Assembly: GCF_003853645.1 (NCBI RefSeq)
Contig: NZ_QTPO01000056.1
Span: 1-56,279, forward strand
DNA: 56,279 nucleotides
Direction of reading: 5' to 3'
DNA from: Burkholderia sp. Bp9143
GTDB taxonomy: Bacteria; Pseudomonadota; Gammaproteobacteria; Burkholderiales; Burkholderiaceae
Shown here in pieces: positions 1 through 9,132 of the stretch; within the stretch, counting starts at the first letter, position 1, and every line of letters starts with the position of its first letter. Made by a program: the position numbers and the translations under genes. The notes beneath the pieces are model-generated. The model did not search any database. It was given only the letters and a program-made list of their open reading frames with translations, and was not told where the DNA came from.

Positions 1-35
1 GCGGCCAGTCAGCAATCCTGACTCCAGAAAGACAA

Positions 36-63
36 AACCCCACGCTTCGAAAAACGTGGGGTT
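36..63 (-). terminator. Candidate terminator hairpin downstream of cutC
   Basis: A 9-bp perfect stem (AACCCCACG / CGTGGGGTT) encloses a 10-nt loop. Read on the minus strand it is followed by TTTTGTCTTT, so it could end the leftward cutC transcript. The T-run is interrupted, so confidence is moderate. Confidence 0.4.
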
Positions 64-76
64 CGTCAGCAGTCTG

Positions 77-102
77 AGCCGGGGCATGCCCCGGCTTTTT
101 TT
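77..102 (+). terminator. Rho-independent terminator of a gene left of the window
   Basis: The self-complementary stem AGCCGGGGCATGCCCCGGCT is followed by a run of seven Ts on the plus strand. It should end a rightward gene lying before position 1, convergent with cutC. Confidence 0.7.
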
Positions 103-137
103 CACCCGATTGCCGACGCGCGGCTGCAGCGTGCGCG

Positions 138-863
138 TCACACGTGCGCCGCGGCACCGTCGATCGCCGCGCGCACGCGCTCGACGCGCTGTTCGTCGAC
201 GGGTGCCAGCACCTCGCCGCGCGGCCGCACGCCCGAGCCGAAATGCACCGCGCGCACGCCGGTGGCACGGACGAAATCGCCGACCGCGTCGATCGTGAGG
301 CCCGAGCCGGCCAGCACCGTGCAGGTCGAGCCTGCCGCCTGCCGGACCAGCCGCGTGATCGTCGCGACCGCGTCGAGCACCGACGGATGGCCGCCCGAGG
401 TCAGCACCGACGTGACGGCCGGCACGCGCAGCAGCGTGTCGAACGCGGCATTGAGGTCGCGCGACACGTCGAACGCGCGATGGAACGTCAGGTCGCGCCC
501 GTCCGCGGCGGCCGCGATGCGGGCAAGCGCGTCGAGATCGACGTCGCCGCGCGCATCGAGCGCGCCGAACACGACACCGTTCGCGCCGGCCGCGACGGCC
601 GCGCGCACGTCGCGTTCGATCACGCGCAGATCGTCGGCGTCATAGACGAACGCGCGGCTGTGCGGCCGCACGATCACGTTGACGGGGATCGCCACGGCGG
701 CCACGACGGCCTCGATCAGGCCGACGCTCGGCGTGAGCCCGCCTTCGCTGATCGCGGTCACGAGTTCGAGCCGGTCGGCGCCCGCGCGGGCGGCGGCCTT
801 CGCGTCGCCGACGGTGGTGGCGATCACTTCGAGGAGGACGGAGGAAGCGGCGGTTCGGTTCAT
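138..863 (-). CDS. cutC: Copper homeostasis protein CutC
   Basis: 241 aa, close to the usual CutC length of about 245-250. CutC proteins are cytoplasmic TIM-barrel proteins linked to copper tolerance; the biochemical activity of the bacterial family is not settled. The N-terminus carries the family block around residues 10-46 (LLEVIATTV..AGADRLELV...EGGLTPS). The middle has the VIVRPHSRAFVYD strand, and the C-terminal third has the TSGGHPSVLDA and VRAVHFGSGVRPRGEV segments. The ATG at 861-863 is preceded by a weak purine-rich stretch only. An EAL-domain gene ends 76 bp upstream on the same strand and may be co-transcribed; nothing visible links the two functions. Confidence 0.9.
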   Translation of the reverse strand: MNRTAASSVLLEVIATTVGDAKAAARAGADRLELVTAISEGGLTPSVGLIEAVVAAVAIPVNVIVRPHSRAFVYDADDLRVIERDVRAAVAAGANGVVFGALDARGDVDLDALARIAAAADGRDLTFHRAFDVSRDLNAAFDTLLRVPAVTSVLTSGGHPSVLDAVATITRLVRQAAGSTCTVLAGSGLTIDAVGDFVRATGVRAVHFGSGVRPRGEVLAPVDEQRVERVRAAIDGAAAHV

Positions 864-939
864 CGGCGGCTCGCGAATCGTCAGGACAATTCGCGCATCC
901 TAGCCGAGCGGCGTGAACCGCGCCAGCGCGACGCCGGTG

Positions 940-2226
940 CTATGCGGCGTCCGCAGCCTCGTCGATCCAGTCGATATCGCCGCACAGCACGTGCTGCGCA
1001 TCGCCGATCCGCACCGCCACCGACAGCGTCACGCACGGCTGCGCCTCGTTGATCGACAGGTACGGGCGCGTCACCTGCACGCGTCCGGGCTCCGCGATCG
1101 CCGTGCGGAAATACGGCCGGCGCAGCCAGTTCGCGCCCTGCGCATCCGACAGCGGCGAAAATCGCGCCTCGGCGAGCGCGCGGTCCGCGCGCAGCACGAC
1201 GTTGCGGCCGGCCTGGCGGCCCCGCGCGTCGAGCAGGAAGCAGCGTGCCGCGTCGTCGAGCGCGAGGAAGTTCCAGCACACCTCGTCGAGCGGCTCGCCG
1301 GCCGCCACCCGCTCGGCCGCGCGCTCGAATGCGCGCAGGTACGGCGCGAGCCGCTGCGCGTCGCGCCGCTCGCGCGCTTCGGTCTGCTGACGGAACCGCT
1401 CGGTCAGCTCGCCGATGCAGCCGGTCGCCGTCGCGCTGTCGGGAAGCCCGGGCGCCGGGCGGCCGAAGAAATAGCCCTGCACGAAATCGGCCTCGCACGA
1501 CAGCGCGATCTGCGCGTCGTGCTCGGTCTCGATCCCCTCGACGAGCACGAGCTTGCCGGCCTCGTGCAGCAGCGTGACGAGCCCGTGCAGGATCGCGGTG
1601 AGCCCCGTGCGGTGCGCCGCGTGGGACAGCATGATCCGGTCGAGCTTCACGATGTCCGGGTTCAGCTGCCAGATCCGCTCGAGGTTCGAGTGACCGGCGC
1701 CGAAATCGTCGAGCGCGATCAGGAAACCCTGCGCGCGGAATTCGCGCACGGCGTCGGCGAGCCGCTCGATGTCTTCCGCGCGCTGTTCGAGCACTTCGAG
1801 CACGACGCGGCGCGGCGGCATGCCGATCCGCCTCAGGTTCGCGAGCAGCGCGGCAGCCTGGAACGGGTCGGTCAGCACGCCCGGATGCACGTTGAGGAAC
1901 AGCCACTCGCGCTCAGCGCCGAGCAGCGTGAAGTTCTCGAGATGCAGCGCCTGCGCGAGCCGGTCGAGCTGCAGCAGCTCGCCCTGGCGCGCGGCCTCGC
2001 CGAACACGTCGAGCGGCGACACCGCGCGGTCGAGCGCGTCATGCGCGCGCAATAGCGCCTCGTACCCTACCGCACGCTGGTGCGACAGGCTGAAGATCGG
2101 CTGGAACACGGTCGTGAGCGTCAGGTCGCGATGCTGCGTCGCCAGGCGTTCGAGGCCGGAGCTCATCTCCCGCTCGAAACGATACGGCGATGCGGTGGCC
2201 GGACGCTCCTGTTGCACGATCGTCAT
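940..2226 (-). CDS. EAL-domain c-di-GMP phosphodiesterase with C-terminal Cache/PAS-like sensor region
   Basis: 428 aa. The start is the ATG at 2224-2226, preceded by AGGAGGGAGCC; the reading frame runs further upstream but without a better site. The EAL domain spans roughly residues 30-275 with a complete signature: YEALLR (55-60), FLNVHP, LEVLEQ, ALDDFGAG, VKLDR, VEGIE and VQGYFFGRP. It should therefore hydrolyse cyclic di-GMP. Residues about 330-428 contain RRPYFRTAI, RPYLSINEAQP and CGDIDWID, which resemble the PAS/Cache-like domain attached to EAL in YkuI-type proteins. There is no signal peptide or membrane segment, so it is a cytoplasmic protein whose EAL output is probably tuned by the C-terminal domain. 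It could form an operon with cutC. Confidence 0.88.
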   Translation of the reverse strand: MTIVQQERPATASPYRFEREMSSGLERLATQHRDLTLTTVFQPIFSLSHQRAVGYEALLRAHDALDRAVSPLDVFGEAARQGELLQLDRLAQALHLENFTLLGAEREWLFLNVHPGVLTDPFQAAALLANLRRIGMPPRRVVLEVLEQRAEDIERLADAVREFRAQGFLIALDDFGAGHSNLERIWQLNPDIVKLDRIMLSHAAHRTGLTAILHGLVTLLHEAGKLVLVEGIETEHDAQIALSCEADFVQGYFFGRPAPGLPDSATATGCIGELTERFRQQTEARERRDAQRLAPYLRAFERAAERVAAGEPLDEVCWNFLALDDAARCFLLDARGRQAGRNVVLRADRALAEARFSPLSDAQGANWLRRPYFRTAIAEPGRVQVTRPYLSINEAQPCVTLSVAVRIGDAQHVLCGDIDWIDEAADAA

Positions 2227-2518
2227 GGCTCCCTCCTGGTGATGCAGCCGAACGCGGCGGGTGAACGGGACGGCGCGCGCAATGTCATGGTTGGAATCCT
2301 CGGTTGTCCGGCCGGTGCCGGACGGTACGCAAGCATCAAGCAATCTCCGTGCAAGCGCTGAACACGCGCGCCGCGCCTGCCTGCGGCGCCGCCGCACCAG
2401 CGTGGCGCAGGCCGGATGCACCGTTTGCGTGCATACGCACCGGCGCACTCGAACGCACCCGTCACGCCGTCACGCTAAACTCCGTACGGTCGTTTCATTC
2501 TCCACAATTGCCGTATCG

Positions 2519-4186
2519 ATGGAAATCGTCTTCACCGTCCTGATCCTGCTGCTGACCGTCGCGCTGTCCGGCGCGGTCACGCGCATCCTGCCGTTGCAAT
2601 TGCCGCTGCCGCTGATGCAGATCGCGTTCGGCGCGATGCTCGCGTGGCCGAAGCTGAACCTGCACGTCACGTTCGATCCCGAAATCTTCATGCTGCTGTT
2701 CATTCCGCCGCTGCTGTTCGCGGACGGCTGGCGGATTCCGAAACGCGAGCTGTACCTGCAGCGCCGCGCGATCCTGATGCTCGCGTTCGGGCTCGTGTTC
2801 ATGACGGTACTCGCAGTCGGTTACTTCGCGCACTGGCTGATACCCGAGTTGCCGCTGCCGATCGCGTTCGCGCTCGCGGCCGTGCTGTCGCCCACCGACG
2901 CGGTCGCGCTGTCGGGCATCGCCGGCAAGGGCAGGATTCCGCCACAGCTGATGCACATCCTCGAAGGCGAGGCGCTGATGAACGACGCGTCTGGCCTCGT
3001 CGCGCTGAAGTTCGCGGTCGCGGCGGCGCTCACGGGCATGTTCTCGCTGCGCGCCGCGTCGGTCACGTTCGTGATCGTCGCCGCCGGCGGGCTCGCGACG
3101 GGCGCGATCGTGTCGTGGGTGTTCAGCGCGCTGTCGACGCGCTTCCTGAACGCCGAGCAGGAAGGCGATCCGGCCCCCGGCATCGTGATGACACTGCTCG
3201 TGCCGTTTGCCGCCTATCTGTTCGCCGAGCACCTCGAGCTGTCGGGCGTGCTCGCGGCCGTGTCTGCCGGGATGATGATGAATTACACGAGCTTCTCCCG
3301 CAAAAGCACCGTCGCGTCGCGCGTGCGGGCCGAAAGCACGTGGGCGATGATCGAGTTCGTGTTCAACGGCATGGTGTTCATCATGCTCGGGCTGCAGCTG
3401 CCGCACATCATCGGCCGCGCGCTCGTCGACGCGCACCACACGAGCGACGCGCTCGTCGGCCGGATGATCTTCAACGTGTGCGCGATGATGCTCGCGCTGT
3501 ATGCGATCCGCTTCCTGTGGGTCTGGCTGCTGCGCTGGATCGCAAGCCGCCGCGCCGCCCGCCACGGCCTCGCGGGCACGATGGCCGGCGTGCGCACGAT
3601 CGCGGTGATGACGGTCGGCGGCGTGCGCGGCGCGGTCACGCTCGCGGGCGTGCTGTCGATCCCGGTCGCGCTGTCCGACGGCGCGCCGCTGCCCGGGCGC
3701 GACACCGCGATCTTCATCGCATCGGCGGTGATCCTCGGTTCGCTGATCGTCGCGGTGATCGGCCTGCCGCTGCTGCTGCGCGGCGTGCGCTCGACGCGCA
3801 ACCCGCTCGCCGACGAGGAGCGCACCGCGCGCGCGGCCGCCGCGCAGGCCGCGATCCGCGCGATCGACTCGTCGCACGACGCGATCTCGGCCGATCTCGA
3901 CGAATCGGGCGCCGCGCGCTGCGCGGACATCTCCGCGCGCGTGATGGACCAGTACCGCCGCCGCCTCTCCGCGCTCGCCGAAGACGGCCCGACACCGCGC
4001 GCGCAAGCGAAGCAGACCGAGACGATGGAGCTGCAGATGCGGATCGCGGCGGTGCGCGCGGAACGGTCGGTGCTGTACCGGCTGCGCAGCGAAAGCAGGA
4101 TTTCCGACGAGACGCTGACGAAGCTGATCCGCGAGATCGACCTGTCGGAAACGGCGCTGTCGACGCGCAAGAAAGGGATCATCTGA
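2519..4186 (+). CDS. CPA1-family Na+/H+ antiporter (YjcE-like)
   Basis: 555 aa integral inner-membrane protein with about 12 hydrophobic segments in the first 430 residues and a hydrophilic, partly helical cytoplasmic tail (about 430-555). The family signatures FALAAVLSPTDAVALSGI and EGEALMNDASGLVALKFAVA contain the Asp pair and ion-site residues of CPA1 exchangers, and STWAMIEFVFNGMVF follows. The sequence closely recalls E. coli YjcE, a protein of about 550 aa. The ATG at 2519 was chosen because the membrane protein begins there (MEIVFTVLILLL); the frame stays open upstream for another 86 codons that look non-coding, and the Shine-Dalgarno is weak. It stands alone and converges on the oxidoreductase gene. 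Its role is sodium or potassium/proton exchange for pH and ion balance. Confidence 0.9.
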   Translation: MEIVFTVLILLLTVALSGAVTRILPLQLPLPLMQIAFGAMLAWPKLNLHVTFDPEIFMLLFIPPLLFADGWRIPKRELYLQRRAILMLAFGLVFMTVLAVGYFAHWLIPELPLPIAFALAAVLSPTDAVALSGIAGKGRIPPQLMHILEGEALMNDASGLVALKFAVAAALTGMFSLRAASVTFVIVAAGGLATGAIVSWVFSALSTRFLNAEQEGDPAPGIVMTLLVPFAAYLFAEHLELSGVLAAVSAGMMMNYTSFSRKSTVASRVRAESTWAMIEFVFNGMVFIMLGLQLPHIIGRALVDAHHTSDALVGRMIFNVCAMMLALYAIRFLWVWLLRWIASRRAARHGLAGTMAGVRTIAVMTVGGVRGAVTLAGVLSIPVALSDGAPLPGRDTAIFIASAVILGSLIVAVIGLPLLLRGVRSTRNPLADEERTARAAAAQAAIRAIDSSHDAISADLDESGAARCADISARVMDQYRRRLSALAEDGPTPRAQAKQTETMELQMRIAAVRAERSVLYRLRSESRISDETLTKLIREIDLSETALSTRKKGII

Positions 4187-4225
4187 GCGGCCGCGCCGCG
4201 GCGCGACTGCACGGCTTCCCGATAA

Positions 4226-4255
4226 AAAACGGCGACGCGCGAGCGTCGCCGTTTT
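4226..4255. terminator. Bidirectional terminator between convergent genes
   Basis: A 13-bp stem AAAACGGCGACGC / GCGTCGCCGTTTT with a GCGA loop lies between the antiporter and the oppositely oriented oxidoreductase. A- and T-runs at both ends let it act in both directions. Confidence 0.8.
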
Positions 4256-4274
4256 CACATCCGCGCGGTTCGCG

Positions 4275-7200
4275 CTACTTCGCGACGACGACCGGAATCC
4301 CCTTCAGCATCCCCGCGCCCTTCATCTCGTCGAGCGCGTGCTGCACGGCCGCGCTCGTCGCCGCGTCGATGCCGAGTTGCAGCGCGAGCTCGCGCTCCGC
4401 ACGCTTCACGCCCGCGAGGTTGCGCACCTTCACGTGACCGAAGCCGCGCACGCGGGCATGCAGGTCGGCCAGCTGCGTGACCTGCACCGCATTGCCGGCG
4501 GTCGTCGCGGCGAACGCACGCGTGAGCGTCGTCTCGTAGTCGTCCGCCAGCGCGCGCTCCATCCTGCGCTCGGCCGTGCGGCCGAACGGATCGAGCCACG
4601 TGCCGCGCAGGCCGCGCACGCGCGCGAGCGTGCCGAGCACCGGCCACATCCACTGGCCGAACACGCGCTTCTTCGGCACGCTGCCGTCGCGGCCGGCCTT
4701 CGCGACCGTCGGCGGCGCCAGGTTGAACTTCACGCGATAGTCCTGCCCCGGCACGCCTTCGAACTGCGCTTCGAGCGCCGTGCGGAACGCGCCATCCGCG
4801 TACAGCCGTGCCACCTCGTATTCGTCCTTCACCGCGAGCAGCCGGTAGAAGGTCGTCGCGACCGCGCGCGTCAGCGCATCGTCGCCCTTCGCACGCGCCG
4901 CGTTCACCAGCGCGCGGTAGCGCTCGACGTAACGTGCGCCGCCGTATGCGTCGAGCCGCGCTTCGCGATCGGCGATCAGTTCGGCGAGCGTCTCCGGCAC
5001 AACCTGCACGGCCACCGCGTGACGCGCGTTCCACAACGCGTCGAGGCCCGCCGCGTCGCCGGCCGCCATCCGGCCGATCGCGAACGCGAGCTTGTTCATC
5101 GGCACCGCGACGTTGTTCAGTTCGATCGCGCGCATCATCGCGGCGAGCGACACCGGCACGAGGCCGAGCTGCCACGCGTAGCCGAGCATCAGGATGTTCG
5201 CGCCGATCGGGTCGCCGAGGAATTTCGCGGCGAGCGCCTGCGCGTCGCAGCTCGACAGGTAGCCGTCGCCGGCCGCGTGATGCATCTTCTCGAGCAGCGC
5301 ATCCGCGTGCAGGTTCGCGTCGGGGTTCTGCACGAACGACGCGTTCGGAATCCGGTGCGTGTTGACGACGATCCGCGTGCGCTCGTGGCGCACCGTCTGC
5401 AGCGCCTCGGCGCTCGCGCCGACGACCATGTCGCACGCGAGCAGCACGTCGGCCTGCTGCGTGTCGATGCGCACCTGGTTCAGCCAGCGGTCGCTCGACG
5501 CGATCCGCACGAACGACAGCACCGAGCCGCCCTTCTGCGCGAAACCCATGAAGTCGAGCACCGACGCGCTCTTGCCTTCGAGGTGCGCGGCCATGCTGAT
5601 CAGCGCGCCGACCGTCACGACGCCCGTGCCGCCCACGCCCGTCACGAGCATGTCGTACGGCGCCGCGTCGAGATGCGTCGCGGGCACCGGCAACGCGTCG
5701 ACGCGCGCGGCGAGCGCCGCCTCGTCGAACGCCGCGCCCGCGGCCTTCTTCAGCGCCGCGCCTTCGACCGTCACGAAGCTCGGGCAGAAGCCGTTCACGC
5801 ACGAGTAGTCCTTGTTGCACGACGACTGGTCGATGCGGCGCTTGCGGCCGAGCGGCGTCTCGAGCGGCTCGACCGACAGGCAGTTCGACTGCACGCCGCA
5901 GTCGCCACAGCCTTCGCACACCGCGTCGTTGATGAACAGGCGCTTGTCCGGGTCGGGGAACTCGCCCTTCTTGCGGCGGCGACGCTTCTCGGCCGCGCAG
6001 GTCTGGTCGTAGATCAGCACGGTGACGCCCGGCGTCTCGCGCAGTTCGCGCTGCACCGTGTCGAGTTCGCTGCGGTGATGGAACGTCGTGCCCGGCGGGA
6101 ACTGCCCGTGATGGCCGTCGTACTTCTCCGGTTCGTCGGACACCACGACGAAGCGCGACACGCCTTCCGCCTCGACCTGCCGCGCGATCTGCGGCACCGA
6201 GATGCTGCCGTCGACCGGCTGGCCGCCCGTCATCGCGACCGCGTCGTTGTAGAGGATCTTGTACGTGATGTTCGCCTTCGCGGCGACCGCCTGGCGGATC
6301 GCGAGGATGCCCGAGTGGAAGTAGGTGCCGTCGCCGAGGTTCTGGAACACGTGCTTGGTGTTGGTGAACATCGCGTGCGCGGCCCAGTCGACGCCCTCGC
6401 CGCCCATCTGGATCAGGCCCGTCGTGTCGCGGTCCATCCACGACGCCATGAAGTGGCAGCCGATGCCAGCCTGCGCGATCGAGCCTTCCGGCACCTTCGT
6501 CGACGTGTTGTGCGGGCAGCCCGAGCAGAAGTACGGCGTGCGCTTCACCGCATCCGCCTCGTTCGACAGGATCTGCGGCGCGACGAGATCGACGACGCGT
6601 TCGCGGCGATCGAGCGCCGGCTTGTGCCGCGCGAGCCATGCGGCGAACACCGGCAGGATCCGCGACGGCCGCAGTTCGCCGAGTTCGGACAGCAGGCAGG
6701 CGCCCTGCTCGTCGTGCTTGCCGAGCACGCGCGGGCGCGCGCCGTCCGCGCGGTTGTACAGGTAGTCCTTGATCTGCTGTTCGATGACGGGGCCCTTTTC
6801 CTCGATCACCAGCACTTCGGCGAGCCCGTCGACGAAGGTCTCGATGCGCGTCATCTCGAGCGGATACGACAGGCCGACCTTGTAGATCCGCACGCCGGCC
6901 GCGTCGAGATCGGCGACCGTCAGGTCGAGCCGGCGCAGCGCTTCCATCAGGTCGAGGTGCGCCTTGCCGCAGGTGACGATGCCGACGTTCGCCTGCGCGC
7001 TCGGCGCGATCCACTTGTCGATGCTGTTGGTGCGCGCGAAATGGCGCACCGCGTCGAGCTTCGCGGCGAGGCGCGCCTCGATCGTGAGGCTCGGCAGGTC
7101 GGGCCAGCGGTTGTGCAGGCCGCCCGTCGGCGGCGTGAAGCCCGCCGGCGCCGGCCAGTGCGTCTGCAGCGCGTCGAGATCGACGGTCGAGCCCGACTCG

Positions 7201-7847
7201 ACGGTCTCCGAGATCGCCTTGAAGCCGACCCATGCGCCCGAGTAGCGCGACAGCGCCCAGCCGTACAGGCCGAACTCGAGCATGTCGGCGATGTTCGACG
7301 GGTTCACGACCGGCATGTGCCACGCGATCATCGCGAAGTCGCTCTGGTGCGGCATCGACGACGACACGCAGCCATGGTCGTCGCCCGCCACCACCAGCAC
7401 GCCGCCGTGCGGCGACGAACCGTATGCGTTGCCGTGCTTCAGCGCGTCGCCGGCGCGGTCGACACCGGGGCCCTTGCCGTACCACATCGCGTACACGCCA
7501 TCGACGGTGCGCTCCGGGTCGGCCTCGACGCGCTGCGTGCCGAGCACGGCGGTGCCACCGAGTTCCTCGTTGATCGCGGGCAGGAAGCGCACGCCGCTGC
7601 CGTCGAGCAGTTTCTGCGCCTTCCACAGCTGCTGGTCGACCATCCCGAGCGGCGAGCCGCGATAGCCGCTGACGAAGCCGGCCGTGTTCAGGCCCTGCGC
7701 GGTGTCGGACGCGCGCTGCATCAGCAGCAGCCGGACCAGCGCCTGCGTGCCGGTCAGGAAGATCCGGCCGCGCGTGGCGGTCAGGTTGTCGGTCAGGCGG
7801 TAGTCGGATAGAGCGGGCGTGCCGTCGATGGGCAGGCGGGCGGTCAT
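4275..7847 (-). CDS. Fused indolepyruvate ferredoxin oxidoreductase
   Basis: 1190 aa, the size of the single-chain proteobacterial form in which the IorA-like and IorB-like subunits are joined. It oxidatively decarboxylates aryl 2-oxo acids such as indolepyruvate to acyl-CoA, using thiamine diphosphate, CoA and ferredoxin. The N-terminal part has FVSGYRGSPLG and VVAGDDHGC. The TPP-binding middle has CSGCPHNTSTK, GEGVDWAA and LGDGTYFHSG. An iron-sulfur region follows near residues 640-700 (CEGCGDCGVQSNC and a further Cys group ending CVNGFCPSF). The gamma-type domain then begins with TGVGGTGVVTVGALISMAAH. The start has a good Shine-Dalgarno (AGGAGACATCCCC-ATG). It is probably monocistronic: a terminator follows and the repeat array lies upstream. 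It likely serves aromatic or branched amino-acid catabolism. Confidence 0.93.
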   Translation of the reverse strand: MTARLPIDGTPALSDYRLTDNLTATRGRIFLTGTQALVRLLLMQRASDTAQGLNTAGFVSGYRGSPLGMVDQQLWKAQKLLDGSGVRFLPAINEELGGTAVLGTQRVEADPERTVDGVYAMWYGKGPGVDRAGDALKHGNAYGSSPHGGVLVVAGDDHGCVSSSMPHQSDFAMIAWHMPVVNPSNIADMLEFGLYGWALSRYSGAWVGFKAISETVESGSTVDLDALQTHWPAPAGFTPPTGGLHNRWPDLPSLTIEARLAAKLDAVRHFARTNSIDKWIAPSAQANVGIVTCGKAHLDLMEALRRLDLTVADLDAAGVRIYKVGLSYPLEMTRIETFVDGLAEVLVIEEKGPVIEQQIKDYLYNRADGARPRVLGKHDEQGACLLSELGELRPSRILPVFAAWLARHKPALDRRERVVDLVAPQILSNEADAVKRTPYFCSGCPHNTSTKVPEGSIAQAGIGCHFMASWMDRDTTGLIQMGGEGVDWAAHAMFTNTKHVFQNLGDGTYFHSGILAIRQAVAAKANITYKILYNDAVAMTGGQPVDGSISVPQIARQVEAEGVSRFVVVSDEPEKYDGHHGQFPPGTTFHHRSELDTVQRELRETPGVTVLIYDQTCAAEKRRRRKKGEFPDPDKRLFINDAVCEGCGDCGVQSNCLSVEPLETPLGRKRRIDQSSCNKDYSCVNGFCPSFVTVEGAALKKAAGAAFDEAALAARVDALPVPATHLDAAPYDMLVTGVGGTGVVTVGALISMAAHLEGKSASVLDFMGFAQKGGSVLSFVRIASSDRWLNQVRIDTQQADVLLACDMVVGASAEALQTVRHERTRIVVNTHRIPNASFVQNPDANLHADALLEKMHHAAGDGYLSSCDAQALAAKFLGDPIGANILMLGYAWQLGLVPVSLAAMMRAIELNNVAVPMNKLAFAIGRMAAGDAAGLDALWNARHAVAVQVVPETLAELIADREARLDAYGGARYVERYRALVNAARAKGDDALTRAVATTFYRLLAVKDEYEVARLYADGAFRTALEAQFEGVPGQDYRVKFNLAPPTVAKAGRDGSVPKKRVFGQWMWPVLGTLARVRGLRGTWLDPFGRTAERRMERALADDYETTLTRAFAATTAGNAVQVTQLADLHARVRGFGHVKVRNLAGVKRAERELALQLGIDAATSAAVQHALDEMKGAGMLKGIPVVVAK

Positions 7848-8184
7848 GGGGATGTCTCCTGATTGTGTGTTCTGGGCCGCGCATCGGGGCGTCGGGCGAC
7901 GCCGGCCGGCGGCGGCTGGATGGCTCTATTTTTTCGCGGAGACACGAGAAAGTTTTTTCTCATCTTGCTCGGGCGACGCTGGAGTGAGAAAAACTGCGCA
8001 GGTTTTGACGGGGAATTGAGAGAGTTCTCGCGCGGGGTGATGGGCGGCTGTTGGGGGTGTGTCGGGGTGGGCTGGCCGGTTGCCTCGAAAAGGCGGGGAT
8101 GCGCGGGTGGCGGACCGCGGGTGCGACAGCGGGCGCTCGCAGGCCGCCGTGCGACAAGGGTTTGGGCGGCGGAACGGGCGCGTC

Positions 8185-8506
8185 CTCACCCATGGAATGC
8201 ACAGCGTTCGGATTGGTCGCGGGTGCCGGATGTCCACACCGCAGGGGCTGCGGGCGAAGCGGGCGGGTGCCCTCACCGGTCGATTGCACAGGGTTTCGAG
8301 TGGCGTCTGGGGGCGGATGTCCACACCGCGATCGGTCCGCGGTTCGAGCGGATGCCGACGCTCACCATTGAAATCCACAGCGCGACGAGTCGATGTCGGC
8401 GGGAGATATCCACACCATCGGATCCCCACCCAGCCGATGCGACGTTCGCCCTCACCTTTCTGATGCACAGGATTGCGAGTCGATTCGGCGGCGCGATATC
8501 CACACC
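8185..8506 (+). repeat. Repeat block I: four 56-bp units, plus orientation
   Basis: Units at 8185-8240, 8272-8327, 8361-8416 and 8451-8506, all exactly 56 bp, start to start 87, 89 and 90 bp. Each begins CTCACC, has TnCACAG at unit positions 14-20, usually GAGT around 27-30, and ends TCCACACC. Starting at unit position 45, units 3 and 4 read GATATCCACACC and units 1 and 2 GATGTCCACACC. The 31-34 bp between units are also loosely alike (GCGATCGG..CGCGG..CGAGCGG..GCCGACG), so the true period is about 89 bp. The period is not a multiple of three and shifts frame, so the open frames across it are not genes. Confidence 0.9.
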
Positions 8507-8692
8507 GTTGTCCGCCATCGCGACGCTCCGGCGCGTCGGTCCGGCCGTCGGGGCGACGCAGGATAGCGCGTGTTCGGCGGGCGCGCGCCGGGTGCAGGCT
8601 TCAGTATGGATGGGCGTCCGTCTGCAAGCCCTCGCGGGGCTTTGGGGTTCATCGGTGCATGCCGTTGCGCAGCCGAACGAAGTGCCGGTACG

Positions 8693-9015
8693 GGTGTGGA
8701 TATCGCCGCCATCAGACACTCAAAACCCTGTGAATTTCGATGGTGAGCGCCGGCACGCGATTGAAGCAGGATGCCGATTCGGGTGTGGATAGCCGGACCC
8801 GCGACGACTCGAAACACTGTGAATTTCTACGGTGAGCGACGACACCCGATCGAACGAGAGCGCCAACTCGGGCGCGAACAGCCCGATCAACGACAACTCA
8901 AAACGCTGTGAATTCCAACGGTGAGCGACGGCACGGCGATCGAGCGAGGACGCCGCTTCGGGTGTGGATGGCCCGATCCACGACCATTCAAGACGCGGCG
9001 GAATTCAACGGTGAA
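8693..9015 (-). repeat. Repeat block II: four 55-bp units, minus orientation
   Basis: Units at 8693-8747, 8782-8836, 8871-8925 and 8961-9015, start to start 89, 89 and 90 bp. Read on the minus strand they match block I (CTCACC, TnCACAG, TTTyGAGT, TATCCACACC) but lack one base before the GATATCC part, so all four are 55 bp. The third unit has a decayed right end (TGTTCGCGCC) and the fourth a decayed left box (CCGCCG for CACAG). Inter-unit stretches also resemble each other (CGACGGCACGCGATCGA...). The shared one-base difference suggests the four copies were amplified together after the block inverted. Block I and block II face each other across a 186-bp gap. Confidence 0.88.
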
Positions 9016-9132
9016 CGTCGGCACGGCATCGCATGAAGGCGCTGAATCAGGCATGGACAGCGACGCCCGCAACCACGCGCAGGCCCATGCGTCCGGATTC
9101 GCGCAGACGCGGCCGAGCAGCACCCACGGGCC

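Noticed and set aside
4255..7884. Very long second frames opposite or beside the oxidoreductase gene (about 1150-1210 codons)
   Set aside because: Arg/Ala-rich shadows of the real gene, which carries all the TPP and Fe-S motifs.
8620..8650. Terminator-like hairpin in the gap between repeat blocks I and II (AAGCCC...GGGCTT)
   Set aside because: Short stem and weak T-run, with no gene to terminate; left unassigned.
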